DNA of 64,000 nt from Halomonas lysinitropha. Its GTDB lineage: Bacteria > Pseudomonadota > Gammaproteobacteria > Pseudomonadales > Halomonadaceae. The stretch covers positions 429,406 through 493,405 of the forward strand of contig NZ_CABVOU010000027.1 of NCBI RefSeq assembly GCF_902500215.1, read 5' to 3'. The translations under genes were made by a program, and so were the position numbers. Below are positions 53,565 to 61,929 of this stretch, in pieces. Under the pieces are notes generated by a model. The model ran no database searches and was not told the DNA's origin. It saw only the letters and a program-made list of their open reading frames with translations. Numbering within the stretch: the first letter of the stretch is position 1; each line of letters opens with the position of its first letter.

Positions 53565-55061
53565 ATGGAAACGCTAGGCAACCTTCAGGCGGGCCTGATG
53601 GCTGCCTTGCAGTTCGATGCCTTGCTGCTGTGCCTGTTGGGCGTGACGCTGGGCACCCTGGTGGGGGTGCTCCCGGGTATCGGCGCCATCACCGCCGTGG
53701 CCCTATTGCTGCCACTGACGTTCGACTTGCCGCCGGCCGGTGCCATCATGCTGCTGGCGGGTATCTACTATGGTTCCGAGTATGGCGGCTCGATAAGCTC
53801 AATCCTCCTCAATATACCGGGTACCCCTGCCTCCATCGTGACCGGTTTCGATGGTTATCCGATGGCACGGCAGGGTCACGCCGGCATGGCACTCCTGCTT
53901 ACGGCGCTGGCGTCTTTGTTCGGCGGGGTGGTGGGCATCATGGTGATGCTTGTTGCAGCACCCGCCATCGGGACACTTGCCATGTCGTTCGGGGCGGCCG
54001 AATTCACCGCCTTGATCGTGCTTGGCCTGATCATTGCGGTTTTCATCAACGACCACCGTATTCCCCAAGGCATGGCCATGCTCTGCCTGGGCATGCTGCT
54101 CGGCATGGTGGGGATGGATGTCAACACGGGTGTCCAGCGCTTCACCCTGGACTGGGACTACCTGCAGGACGGCATCAGCCTGGTGATCTTCGCCATGGGC
54201 CTGTTTGGGGTATCGGAACTGTTCCAGGCCTATACCCAGCAGGGCCAGGATGCCTTGCCGGTGAAAACGGGGTCGCTGTTTCGCGGCCTGCGGGAGACCA
54301 ATGCACTGCGCCGTTTCCTGCCTTCCTCGGTGCGAGGCGCCGGCGTGGGGGCCTTCTTCGGGGCCCTGCCGGGTACCGGGCCGACCATCGCCAGCTTCAT
54401 CGCCTACGCGGTGGAGAAGCGTCTGCTGCCCCGACGCTACGTGATGGGAACGGGAACCATCGAAGGTGTCTGTTCCCCCGAGGCGGCCAACAACGCCGCC
54501 GCCCAGACAGCCTTCATTCCCACCCTGACCCTGGGGTTGCCTGGCAGTGCCACCATGGCAGTAATGCTCGGGGCGCTGATGATGCATGGGATCACCCCTG
54601 GCCCGGCGATCGTCACCCAGCATGCCGAGGTGTACTGGGCGCTGATCGGCAGTTTCCTGGTGGGCAATGTTTTGCTGCTGGTGCTCAACGTGCCCTTGAT
54701 CCGGCTATGGATCCTGATCCTGAAAGTTCCCCGATATGTGCTCAATCCAGCGATGCTGACGCTGATCTGCGTGGGAGCCTATACGCTGCATCGCAACCCC
54801 TTCGATGTACTGATGCTCTTCGTATTTGGTTGTCTGGGATTCTTTCTGCGTACTCGGGGTTACCCCTTGGCCTCGGTGCTGATCGGTTTCATCATGGGAC
54901 CGCTGCTCGAGGAGCATCTGCGCCGCGTGCTGCTGATCTCCCAGGGCGATCTGGGCTATTTCCTGCAACGTCCGGTCAGTCTGGTGCTGTTTTTCATGGG
55001 GGCGGTGGTGGTTGCTCTTTCCCTCTGGTCGAGCAGGCAGGCAAGACGGGAAGCGGGCTAG
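53565..55061 (+). CDS. tctA: Tripartite tricarboxylate transporter large permease TctA
   Basis: Large membrane subunit of a TTT-family solute carrier. The 498-residue protein has about 12 hydrophobic helices and the family signatures VLPGIGAITAVALLLPLTF, YYGSEYGGSISSILLNIPGT then PASIVTGFDGYPMA, and the repeat GALPGTGPTIASFIAYAVEKR with SPEAANNAAAQTAFIPTLTL then GLPGSATMAV. Unlike the common tctCBA operon, this gene is on the plus strand and converges on a minus-strand tctB-tctC-methyltransferase operon. Its last 4 bp overlap the methyltransferase end. Confidence 0.94.
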   Translation: METLGNLQAGLMAALQFDALLLCLLGVTLGTLVGVLPGIGAITAVALLLPLTFDLPPAGAIMLLAGIYYGSEYGGSISSILLNIPGTPASIVTGFDGYPMARQGHAGMALLLTALASLFGGVVGIMVMLVAAPAIGTLAMSFGAAEFTALIVLGLIIAVFINDHRIPQGMAMLCLGMLLGMVGMDVNTGVQRFTLDWDYLQDGISLVIFAMGLFGVSELFQAYTQQGQDALPVKTGSLFRGLRETNALRRFLPSSVRGAGVGAFFGALPGTGPTIASFIAYAVEKRLLPRRYVMGTGTIEGVCSPEAANNAAAQTAFIPTLTLGLPGSATMAVMLGALMMHGITPGPAIVTQHAEVYWALIGSFLVGNVLLLVLNVPLIRLWILILKVPRYVLNPAMLTLICVGAYTLHRNPFDVLMLFVFGCLGFFLRTRGYPLASVLIGFIMGPLLEEHLRRVLLISQGDLGYFLQRPVSLVLFFMGAVVVALSLWSSRQARREAG

Positions 55062-55978
55062 GGTCTTGTCATCACGAAGAAGGCATAGGGCGAACCGTCC
55101 TGCAGGGTGGGGCCGGAAACACCGGAAGCCTCCTGGACACTGGTGATGCGCTCGAGGCGTTCGATATCCAGGCCGGCGTGGCTTGCCAGTCGCACCAGGG
55201 TTGCCATGTCGTTCAAGGGAAAGGGGCGCCGGCGCCTGGCGTATTCGTAAGCCTGCTCGAAAAGTGCTTCATCCCGTCGACAGCCAGCTGGAAGGACTGA
55301 TTGAGAAGCGACGACCCTTTCGGCGAATGCCAGGCAAGCGGCATGGCTTCGCGCGAGGGGGGAGTTCGGATCCTCACTGCGCAGACGGTTGGAAGAGACG
55401 AAGCTGCCGCCTGGCTTGAGCATCGCGGCCAGGGCATCAAACAGCGCGGTGCGTCGGGCGGGATCGAAGTAGCCAAGAAAGCTGCTGGTGACGATGATGT
55501 CGAACTGCTCGGGTAGCCGCTGAGTCAGGATGTCAGCACAGCGGGTGGTGATCTTGACGACAAGCCTGTCGGCATACCATTCATTCATCAGGAGGGGCGT
55601 CGGGCACTGGTCGATGACGGTGATATCGAGTTGGCGCCATGCCGAGCTCGCGGCATCGATGACATGGGCCAGCATGCTGTAGTCGGCCGCGCCGGCGATC
55701 AGCAGCGAGATCGGCCATTCGCTCGGGGAATCATCAAGACTCGTACCTCGCCGATGGCGCTGGACGAGATCGCCCAGGACAGCGTGGTAGCGCTCCGGGT
55801 GTCCGCCCAGTGTTGCCCCCATACCCAGCAGGCGCAGTGTCTGCCACAGGCCGTGGTATGCCATGCACTCCTGCGAACAGTGTGTCTGCGAGAGCGCTTG
55901 GAAAAGGGGAGCGGATTCCTCCAGTGGCTCTTCGACAATTTTTGCTCGTGAAGTCGCGGAGGGCATCACGGATGTCAC
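55058..55978 (-). CDS. SAM-dependent methyltransferase-like protein
   Basis: A 306-residue protein with a class I methyltransferase core: motif I variant ISLLIAGAADYSMLAHVIDAA, the acidic end of strand 2 in DITVIDQCPTPLLMNEWYA, and QFDIIVTSSFLGYFDPARR with LKPGGSFVSSNRLR. Substrate unknown. It overlaps the stop of tctC by 4 bp on the same strand, which implies co-translation with the transporter genes, an odd partner for a TTT system. It converges with tctA (4-bp overlap). Confidence 0.72.
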   Translation of the reverse strand: MTSVMPSATSRAKIVEEPLEESAPLFQALSQTHCSQECMAYHGLWQTLRLLGMGATLGGHPERYHAVLGDLVQRHRRGTSLDDSPSEWPISLLIAGAADYSMLAHVIDAASSAWRQLDITVIDQCPTPLLMNEWYADRLVVKITTRCADILTQRLPEQFDIIVTSSFLGYFDPARRTALFDALAAMLKPGGSFVSSNRLRSEDPNSPLARSHAACLAFAERVVASQSVLPAGCRRDEALFEQAYEYARRRRPFPLNDMATLVRLASHAGLDIERLERITSVQEASGVSGPTLQDGSPYAFFVMTRP

Positions 55979-56970
55979 TCCTCGAGCCGCTGCAGCAACC
56001 GTTCGAAGCGAGCCGCCTCCTCCTCGATGAGGTCGCGAAACGTCTCGGTTGGCAGGTCCAGCGTCGAGATGTGGCCGCGCTCTCTCAGCGTCTCCTCGAA
56101 AGAGGCCTGGCTGACGATATGCTCGAGGCGCCGCTGTGCCAGGTCGCGGACTTCCTCGCTCATCGCCATGCGGGTGTAGATGCCGAACCAGTTGCGGGCC
56201 TTGTAGCCCGGCACGAATTCGCCGAGGGAGGGTACATCGGGAAAGGCGCTCATCCGCTCCGCTGCGGTCACGGCGAGCATACGTAGGTCACCGCTCTGGA
56301 CCAAGCCAAGTGCCGAGGTTCCCGCCATCACCATGCGGACGTCACCGCTCATCAGTCCTTGTACCGCGGCACTGTTGCTGCGGTAGGGTACGTGGCGCAG
56401 TGGCAGGGAAAGCCGAGCGCCCAACTCCTCCATGCTGAGATGATGCAGCGTGCCGATTCCACCGCTGCCATAGGCGACACTGGCATCGGCATTGGACAGG
56501 GAATCGATCAGTGAGGCCATGTCGGTAGCCTCGTCGTCCTGTCTGACCAGCAGGTAGAAGTAACTCTCGGCGATGCTGGCTGTCGGGTGCAGGTCGGTAC
56601 CGATACCGGTGCCATCTCGCCCGTAGACATGGGGGTTGATGGTGATCAGGCTCTCCTGGCCGAGCAGCCAGATGTCGTCGGGTTCATCGGAGGCCAGGAA
56701 ATGGGCAAGGGCACGTTCTCCGGCGACGCCTTCGATATTGTTGACCCGCACGTTACCGAATTCGCTGTGTTCGTAGTGCCGTGCAATGGTGCGTGCCAGA
56801 AGGTCCAGGGTGCCGCCTGCACGGGTGGGGACGACGATCTCGATATCATGCCCGGTCGCCTCGGCTTTGGCGAAATGCCCGGTCAACGCTGACAACGCAA
56901 GGGCAAGGAGCAGTGGCAGTAGCAAGAATGACGAGGTTCGTTTCGAGGGTCTCATGAGGTGTAAGGGCAT
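55975..56970 (-). CDS. tctC: Tripartite tricarboxylate transporter substrate-binding protein TctC
   Basis: Periplasmic binding protein of the Bug/TctC family. The product has a signal peptide (FLLLPLLLALALSALTGHFA) and TctC-type segments IEIVVPTRAGGTLDLLARTIA, YGSGGIGTLHHLSMEELGA, HVPYRSNSAAVQGLMSGDVRM and the C-terminal FPDVPSLGEFVPGYKARNWFG. The start is placed at 56970, just past the tctB stop; an in-frame ATG at 57027 would overlap tctB, and one at 56955 is also possible. The substrate is unknown; this family takes up many carboxylates. Confidence 0.9.
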   Translation of the reverse strand: MPLHLMRPSKRTSSFLLLPLLLALALSALTGHFAKAEATGHDIEIVVPTRAGGTLDLLARTIARHYEHSEFGNVRVNNIEGVAGERALAHFLASDEPDDIWLLGQESLITINPHVYGRDGTGIGTDLHPTASIAESYFYLLVRQDDEATDMASLIDSLSNADASVAYGSGGIGTLHHLSMEELGARLSLPLRHVPYRSNSAAVQGLMSGDVRMVMAGTSALGLVQSGDLRMLAVTAAERMSAFPDVPSLGEFVPGYKARNWFGIYTRMAMSEEVRDLAQRRLEHIVSQASFEETLRERGHISTLDLPTETFRDLIEEEAARFERLLQRLEE

Positions 56971-56980
56971 GGTTGCGACT

Positions 56981-57472
56981 CTAGGTAGCAAGCTGTGAAA
57001 TGAGGGCTTCGGCGATCTCTGTGCCATGATGGCCCAATAGGATCACAACACTGATGCCGGCGGCAATGATGGCTCTGGTGGTAATGCTGATATGGCGGAA
57101 AGCAGTGGCTGCAAGCATTGCGGTGGCCGGCACCGCGATGGAAAAAGTCATAGTGGTAATCAGCATGAAGAACAGCAGGAGGGCGCTTGCAGGGAGGATG
57201 GGAAGCGCAGAAGGCGCTGTTTGTGCGTGTATGCTCGAAGCGTTGGTTGATGTCTGAATCAGGGTGTGGAGTGTTCCATCATGATGATGCCTTCGGGATG
57301 CTATCGCGAAAGCCATGAGTCCCATTGCAATGATCAAGGGAAATGCCCCAGGCCCGGGCTGCTGTCGGCTGCCGATGCCCTGCTGTAGGCTCAATAGCAA
57401 GAAACCCAAGCCGATGCAGGTTAGGAGCATCTGGCTCGAGTATGGCGAGTGCAGTAAAGGTTTCGATTTCAT
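56981..57472 (-). CDS. tctB: Tripartite tricarboxylate transporter small permease TctB
   Basis: Small membrane subunit of the TTT transporter. The 163-residue product has four hydrophobic helices: MLLTCIGLGFLLLSLQQGI, GAFPLIIAMGLMAFAIAS, LPILPASALLLFFMLITTMT with FSIAVPA after it, and ITTRAIIAAGISVVILLG. The reading frame extends upstream, but MKSKPLLHSPYSS (57472) is the natural start. It leads the minus-strand tctB-tctC-methyltransferase operon. Sequence is divergent, so the call relies partly on context. Confidence 0.82.
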   Translation of the reverse strand: MKSKPLLHSPYSSQMLLTCIGLGFLLLSLQQGIGSRQQPGPGAFPLIIAMGLMAFAIASRRHHHDGTLHTLIQTSTNASSIHAQTAPSALPILPASALLLFFMLITTMTFSIAVPATAMLAATAFRHISITTRAIIAAGISVVILLGHHGTEIAEALISQLAT

Positions 57473-57618
57473 CGGAACTGGCGGCTTCGGAAGGGAGATG
57501 GTTTGGCTATTCAGTATCAATTCGTTATCCAGGCTGTGCAATGCGTTCCTCGGCACGAGGGCGCGGGATCGGGAAATTGATTCGCTCCTTTGTAAATACA
57601 GGAAGTAACGAGGCTGGG

Positions 57619-57912
57619 TTGGTAGATCACAATGCGCCTCTCTATCTGAACCCGTCACGATCCGCCGATGAGCAGGTCGATTCGGGACGCGTATTTCTCG
57701 AGCGCGGCGAGCTCGCTCAGGCACTTTCCTGTTTTCAGCATGGGCTGGCTGTCGATTCGAGCTGTATCGCGGCCTATCGAGAACTGGGTGATCTGCTGTT
57801 TCGCACGGAGCATTTGCAGGATGCGAGGCGGGCATTCGGCCTTGGATTGAGGGAAGCGCCCCGCCACCTGGCGTGGCGGCTGCAACTCGTTCGGGTGCTG
57901 TTGCGTAGCTGA
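57619..57912 (+). CDS. Short TPR-containing fragment
   Basis: A 97-residue reading frame from a TTG start (57619) with two tetratricopeptide-like helices pairs: RVFLERGELAQALSCFQHGL and ELGDLLFRTEHLQDARRAFG then LGLREAP. It looks like the N-terminal or middle piece of a larger TPR protein and ends abruptly. It lies at the start of a zone of broken genes, so it may be a remnant. An in-frame extension further upstream runs antisense to tctB and is not believed. Confidence 0.5.
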   Translation: MVDHNAPLYLNPSRSADEQVDSGRVFLERGELAQALSCFQHGLAVDSSCIAAYRELGDLLFRTEHLQDARRAFGLGLREAPRHLAWRLQLVRVLLRS

Positions 57913-57918
57913 GATATC

Positions 57919-58215
57919 TTGGCAGCGGCACCCAGGGCGAGGATCTACCTGGAGCGGCTCACTAGCCTGGCAGAGGATAGAGACATGTTAGCAGAGAACC
58001 TTGAGAGCCTGGTGAAGAAAGAGCGCCTGGAAGGGCGTAAAGAAGGGCGTCTGGAAGGTGTTGAAGGCACGCTGCGTAAGCTCATCGCGCTGAAGTTCGG
58101 GGAGATTCCCCACTGGGCAGATGCGCGTCTAGAGCAAGCCAGCGTTGCGGAACTTGACGCCTGGGTGGCGAAGATCCTGGCCGCCAATTCCCTCGTCGAG
58201 CTGTTCGACGACTGA
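57919..58215 (+). pseudogene. C-terminal remnant of an Rpn-family (PD-(D/E)XK) nuclease
   Basis: About 98 codons matching the tail of the recombination-promoting nuclease/putative transposase family (COG5464): a charged repeat KERLEGRKEGRLEGVEGTLR, then a DUF4351-like end LIALKFGEIPHWADARLEQA with LDAWVAKILAANSLVELF. The N-terminal nuclease domain is absent. Starting 6 bp after the TPR fragment, it is most simply a truncated mobile-type gene. Rpn tails can be expressed as separate small proteins in other bacteria, so translation from an internal start is not excluded. Confidence 0.7.
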
Positions 58216-58334
58216 ACCTGTTTTCACTGCTCCCCCCTCAACGCAAGAAAGGGCCACCACGAAGGCTGCCATGGCACACCCCTGAACTGATTCACCGCTC
58301 CGGTCCCATCACGTTGAATCGAGGAGGTAACCCT

Positions 58335-60255
58335 GTGGCAAAGCTGCGTTTTCCGGAGATTTTTGGATCGCGCGACCATAATGACATGGTCATAGATGCG
58401 TTCGAGGTGGGGTATGGCCTGGAAGGCGATGAAGTACTGCGTGGCTGCTACGGGAGCAACTACAGCTTTCTGGCTGGTGGGCCCGGCGATGATATCTATG
58501 TGGCGGCTGACTGGGCGGCCTTGAAGATACTGGACAGCGGTGGCTTCCACAGTGTTGTTGCCGATGGCATCAGCGTCTTGCGTGAGGGCACCTATGTGGC
58601 GACGGTCGAGGGGCGTCATCTGATCGCCGGCGATATCTATTCCGGTCAGCAGGTCGCCATCTCCAATTGGGAGGATCCCCAGTTTCGGATCGAAGAGTTC
58701 GTGCTGGCCGATGGCATCTATTCCTTTGATCAGATTCACACGACGGTTTTCTCCAGCCCGAACTAACTGGGCGATTTTACGACTTCTCAACCGGTGGCCG
58801 AAGGCATGTTGCCGGCCGGCACCAGCAGCGCCGATCTCGAGGAGTTCATTGCACACACCCTGTCGCGTGAGCAATCACTGTCTCAAGCCTTGCACGAGGA
58901 GGCGCAAGTGCAGTTGGAGGCAGACGCCCTCGAGACCGCACAGGCCATGTTCGTGGCCTACTATGCTCGTACGGCGGATCCCGCGGGGCTGAACTACTGG
59001 AGTGACCAGCTGGTGGTCACCCAGGGTGATACAAGCGCCATCAGTCAGGGCTTCGGCGATTCAGAGGAGTTTCTGGCCGCCTATGGGGGGCTGGATGAAG
59101 TCGAGTTGATCACCAAGCTCTATCAGCAGCTGTTTGCTCGAGACCCCGACCAGGGCGGCCTGGACTTCAATGCCAATCAGCTGCAAACCGGCGCAATGGC
59201 GCCGGCCGATATTGCAATGGCTATTGCACAAGGCGCACGTGGCAGCGACGCCGACCTGTGGCAGGCCAAGCTGGCGGCGGCCGATGCCGTCACGCGGCAA
59301 CTCGCGCAGCATGACCTGATGCTCAAGGTATATCGAGGGGATCTCGAACGGTCAAGGGGTTCCTTGCCGACATCGAACCCGGCCAGACGGTCGGGGATCC
59401 GGCGCTGGAAGCCCTGGGCGATGACATGATCGCCGAGACGGCCACCGCGTATCATTCCGATATCCAGCAGCTGTTTGTTGCCTATTACGGCCGACCGGGG
59501 GATCCCGGTGGCGTTGCCTTCTGGGCTCGACAGGCGCTGGCCAAGGATGGCGATCTGGCCGAGATTGTGCAGGCCTTCGGCAGCTACGAGGAGTATATCC
59601 AGTCCCTGGGCGGATGGACGAGGCTGGGTAGGTCGGTGCCATCTTCCAGCAGCTGTTCGGACGTGAACCGCATGCCTAGGCGCTGGCCTTCTATGTCGGC
59701 CACCTGGAGAGCGGCAGCCTGAGCCTGGCGGACGGTGCCCGGGGCAGCGATGCCAAGGTGTTGGAGGCCCGGGTGGGCTTCGCTGAGGCCTATACCAATA
59801 CCCTCGATACCCAGGAAAGGATCGACGCCTTCGCCAGCCCCGAGGGACAGGCGTCGGTGAGGGGGGTCATGGCGCGCATCTTCAGCGAAAAGGATGCCAG
59901 CGATGAACTCTCCGACCTGCAGGGCGCGCTTGTGCCTGTCGCGCTGGATACGCTCGACAGCAGCGACGCGACCCCTTTCCACTTCGACGTCGGCACCGAC
60001 AGCTTCCTGTTGTTCGATGACGTGGCACAGCAGAGCCACACCTGGATAGAGAACTTTTCCGACGATGACACCCTGCAGTTGGTCGGGGTGTTAGCGGAGG
60101 ATGTAGCGGTATCGACTGACGATCAGGCGACCTATATCGCCTTCGATGACGGCCTGGGGGCAGTGTCAAAGATTGCCCTGGTCGGTGTGTCCGGCGACTT
60201 CACGAGCGTGGGCCAGATCAATTCGGCCGGGGTGGGCGAGCTTACCTTCGAGTGA
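58335..60255 (+). pseudogene. Broken DUF4214/RTX-like surface protein gene
   Basis: One former gene of about 640 codons. It starts at GTG 58335 with a strong GAGGAGG Shine-Dalgarno. The first part has an RTX-like FLAGGPGDDIYVAAD. Two DUF4214 units follow (MFVAYYARTADPAGLNYWSD; LFVAYYGRPGDPGGVAFWAR). The C-terminus ends VGVSGDFTSVGQINSAG. Lesions: in-frame TAA at 58764-58766; an apparent 1-bp deletion near 59348 (GAACG where GAAACG restores frame); another near 59612; TAG at 59629-59631; TAG at 59677-59679. Reading resumes in the expected frame after each. It is a decayed paralogue of the secreted protein family represented at 44732. Confidence 0.9.
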
Positions 60256-60323
60256 GATGCGGCCGACTTCGTGCCTTGGGGAAATGCTGCGATACGTTAT
60301 ATGAGCCTGGTCCGCAGCAGGCC

Positions 60324-60365
60324 CACCGATGTGGCCATGGCCCTTGGGGCCGACGCCCATCGGTG
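60324..60365 (+). repeat. Inverted repeat between the pseudogene and the DUF6447 gene
   Basis: CACCGATG (60324-60331) and CATCGGTG (60358-60365) flank a GC-rich core that contains GGCCATGGCC. It could be the old terminator of the broken gene; no T-run follows. Confidence 0.4.
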
Positions 60366-60428
60366 AGACACTGTGCTTGGCAATGATACCCTTTTCACTC
60401 ACGCTTAGCGCATCAAGAGGAAGCACAT

Positions 60429-60668
60429 ATGACGGATCAGCCACAGGTCGCTACCGAGCAGAACCAGGCCAGCCAGTCGATCACCATCGATGGTGTGGAG
60501 TATCAGCTTTCGGATCTCTCCGAGGAGGCTCGCGCTCAGGTTGTCAACCTGCGCGTCACCGACCAGGAGATCGCCAAGGTGAAGCAACAATTGGCCATTT
60601 ATCAAACCGCCCGTGCCGCCTATGCGCGCTCTCTGAGCGAGAAGCTGCCTTCCAAGCAGGCCCACTGA
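60429..60668 (+). CDS. DUF6447 family small protein
   Basis: A 79-residue protein: a Gln-rich N-terminus, then ITIDGVEYQLSDLSEEARAQ and a helix LRVTDQEIAKVKQQLAIYQTA ending in LSEKLP. This matches the DUF6447 family of small proteins, whose function is unknown; similar genes are often seen near secreted repeat proteins, which is recollection and not shown here. GAGG-AAG lies 8 bp before the ATG. The next gene starts 31 bp downstream, so the two are likely co-transcribed. Confidence 0.75.
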   Translation: MTDQPQVATEQNQASQSITIDGVEYQLSDLSEEARAQVVNLRVTDQEIAKVKQQLAIYQTARAAYARSLSEKLPSKQAH

Positions 60669-60699
60669 GCCCGCTTTCCCATCCGCGAGCGACCGCTAC

Positions 60700-61761
60700 A
60701 TGACCCTGACGCTCGACACGGCCACCCTGGAGGCACTTGGCGCCGGCCTGCCCGAAAAGGGAGAGTCCCCCACCTGGCAGGTCGCGCATATTGCGCCCGT
60801 TAGCCTGGTGGTGGAGGGTAATGCCCGGGTTTGCCGATTGCGCCTGTCCATGGACCTGTTCCTGAGAAACCTCGGCGAAGCTTCACCCTTTCGCTTTCGC
60901 GGCCAACTTGTCAGCGCTACCTGGGCGCCGCTCGCTGAGTTGCCGCCGAGACAAGTCTCCATTGATGCGCAGACCCCCGAACTGCCGGCGGAGGCCTCCC
61001 TGCCCCTGTGTTTTACCCTGTCGGAGTTGAGTCGGCCGATTCGCGTGGGCGGGTCACAGAACTGGCTTCGGTACCTGCAGCCCATCAAGGCCATGGCATC
61101 TCCGGCCGAGGAGGCATCGGGCGCGGCGCCTGTCGCTGATGCCTTGCATCAGTCTCTATCGGAATGGCTGACCCATGATGTTTGCGTTGCCACGGTGGGT
61201 GAGGCGGCCGATAGTGCCATGCATGGACCTGTTGGCGCCTTTGGCCCGCTGGAGGCCAGGGTGCTGGAGCGAAGCAGCCAGGCGGACCTGGCCATTGATG
61301 CGACCTGGCTGGGAGAGGTCGACAATGCTGCCGAGCAGGCCGGTGAGCCGACGGTAAGGCTGGTGCTCTATGGGGAGCGCTTCGGTGCCTGGGTGCTTCA
61401 TCGGTGTAGCCTTCAACCGGCCAAGGCCCGCGCCAAGCAGACGACGTTGCCGCCATCTTTCGCGCATGAGGTGCTGGTGGCGGAATCCTCGCAGCAGTTG
61501 ATCGAGCAGGCAGGACTGGGAGCGGTCGAGAAGCGCCTCTTTCAACAGGTGGGCATCCTGCCCCACGAAAGGTTGAGGAGTTCAGCTGAGGAGCCCTCAT
61601 CAGCGGATGAACGCCCCGGCCTCGATCTGAGTGGGCTGGCCGATCGTTCTCTTCGCCACCTGCAGGTGATTGCCTCTCTGGCGCAGCAGGGAAAGCTCGC
61701 CCCCGCGGACCTGGATATGCTGATGAAGCTGGCTCGCCAGCTCAGTCGTAAGGCACGATAG
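60700..61761 (+). CDS. Protein of unknown function
   Basis: I do not recognise this 353-residue protein. It has no signal peptide or membrane helix. It begins MTLTLDTATLEALGAGLPEK, has a beta-rich first half (VSLVVEGNARVCRLRLSMDL; FRFRGQLVSATWAPL), a middle Ala-rich spacer and a helical C-terminal end (LDLSGLADRSLRHLQVIASL then AQQGK; LDMLMKLARQLSRKAR). The position 31 bp after the DUF6447 gene suggests a two-gene unit. Confidence 0.7.
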   Translation: MTLTLDTATLEALGAGLPEKGESPTWQVAHIAPVSLVVEGNARVCRLRLSMDLFLRNLGEASPFRFRGQLVSATWAPLAELPPRQVSIDAQTPELPAEASLPLCFTLSELSRPIRVGGSQNWLRYLQPIKAMASPAEEASGAAPVADALHQSLSEWLTHDVCVATVGEAADSAMHGPVGAFGPLEARVLERSSQADLAIDATWLGEVDNAAEQAGEPTVRLVLYGERFGAWVLHRCSLQPAKARAKQTTLPPSFAHEVLVAESSQQLIEQAGLGAVEKRLFQQVGILPHERLRSSAEEPSSADERPGLDLSGLADRSLRHLQVIASLAQQGKLAPADLDMLMKLARQLSRKAR

Positions 61762-61929
61762 GGTTGAGTGATGCCGGTTATCGAGCATTGCCGAGCGAAA
61801 AAATAAGAAAGACCTTAGCTCGAGTTCCAGTTTGACATTCCCTGCGTTTTTGCCCGGCCCCATGGGTCTACCGTCATGGAAATGTCATAATGCTGCAACT
61901 TTCATCTGGAATCTCCAGCAGGCATTGGC

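Noticed and set aside
53630..55300. A 556-codon plus-strand frame
   Set aside because: Out-of-frame shadow of tctA, which has 12 helices and TctA signatures in the other frame.
57919..58215. Calling this an intact transposase
   Set aside because: Only the charged tail and DUF4351-like end are present; the nuclease domain is missing and no terminal inverted repeats were found.
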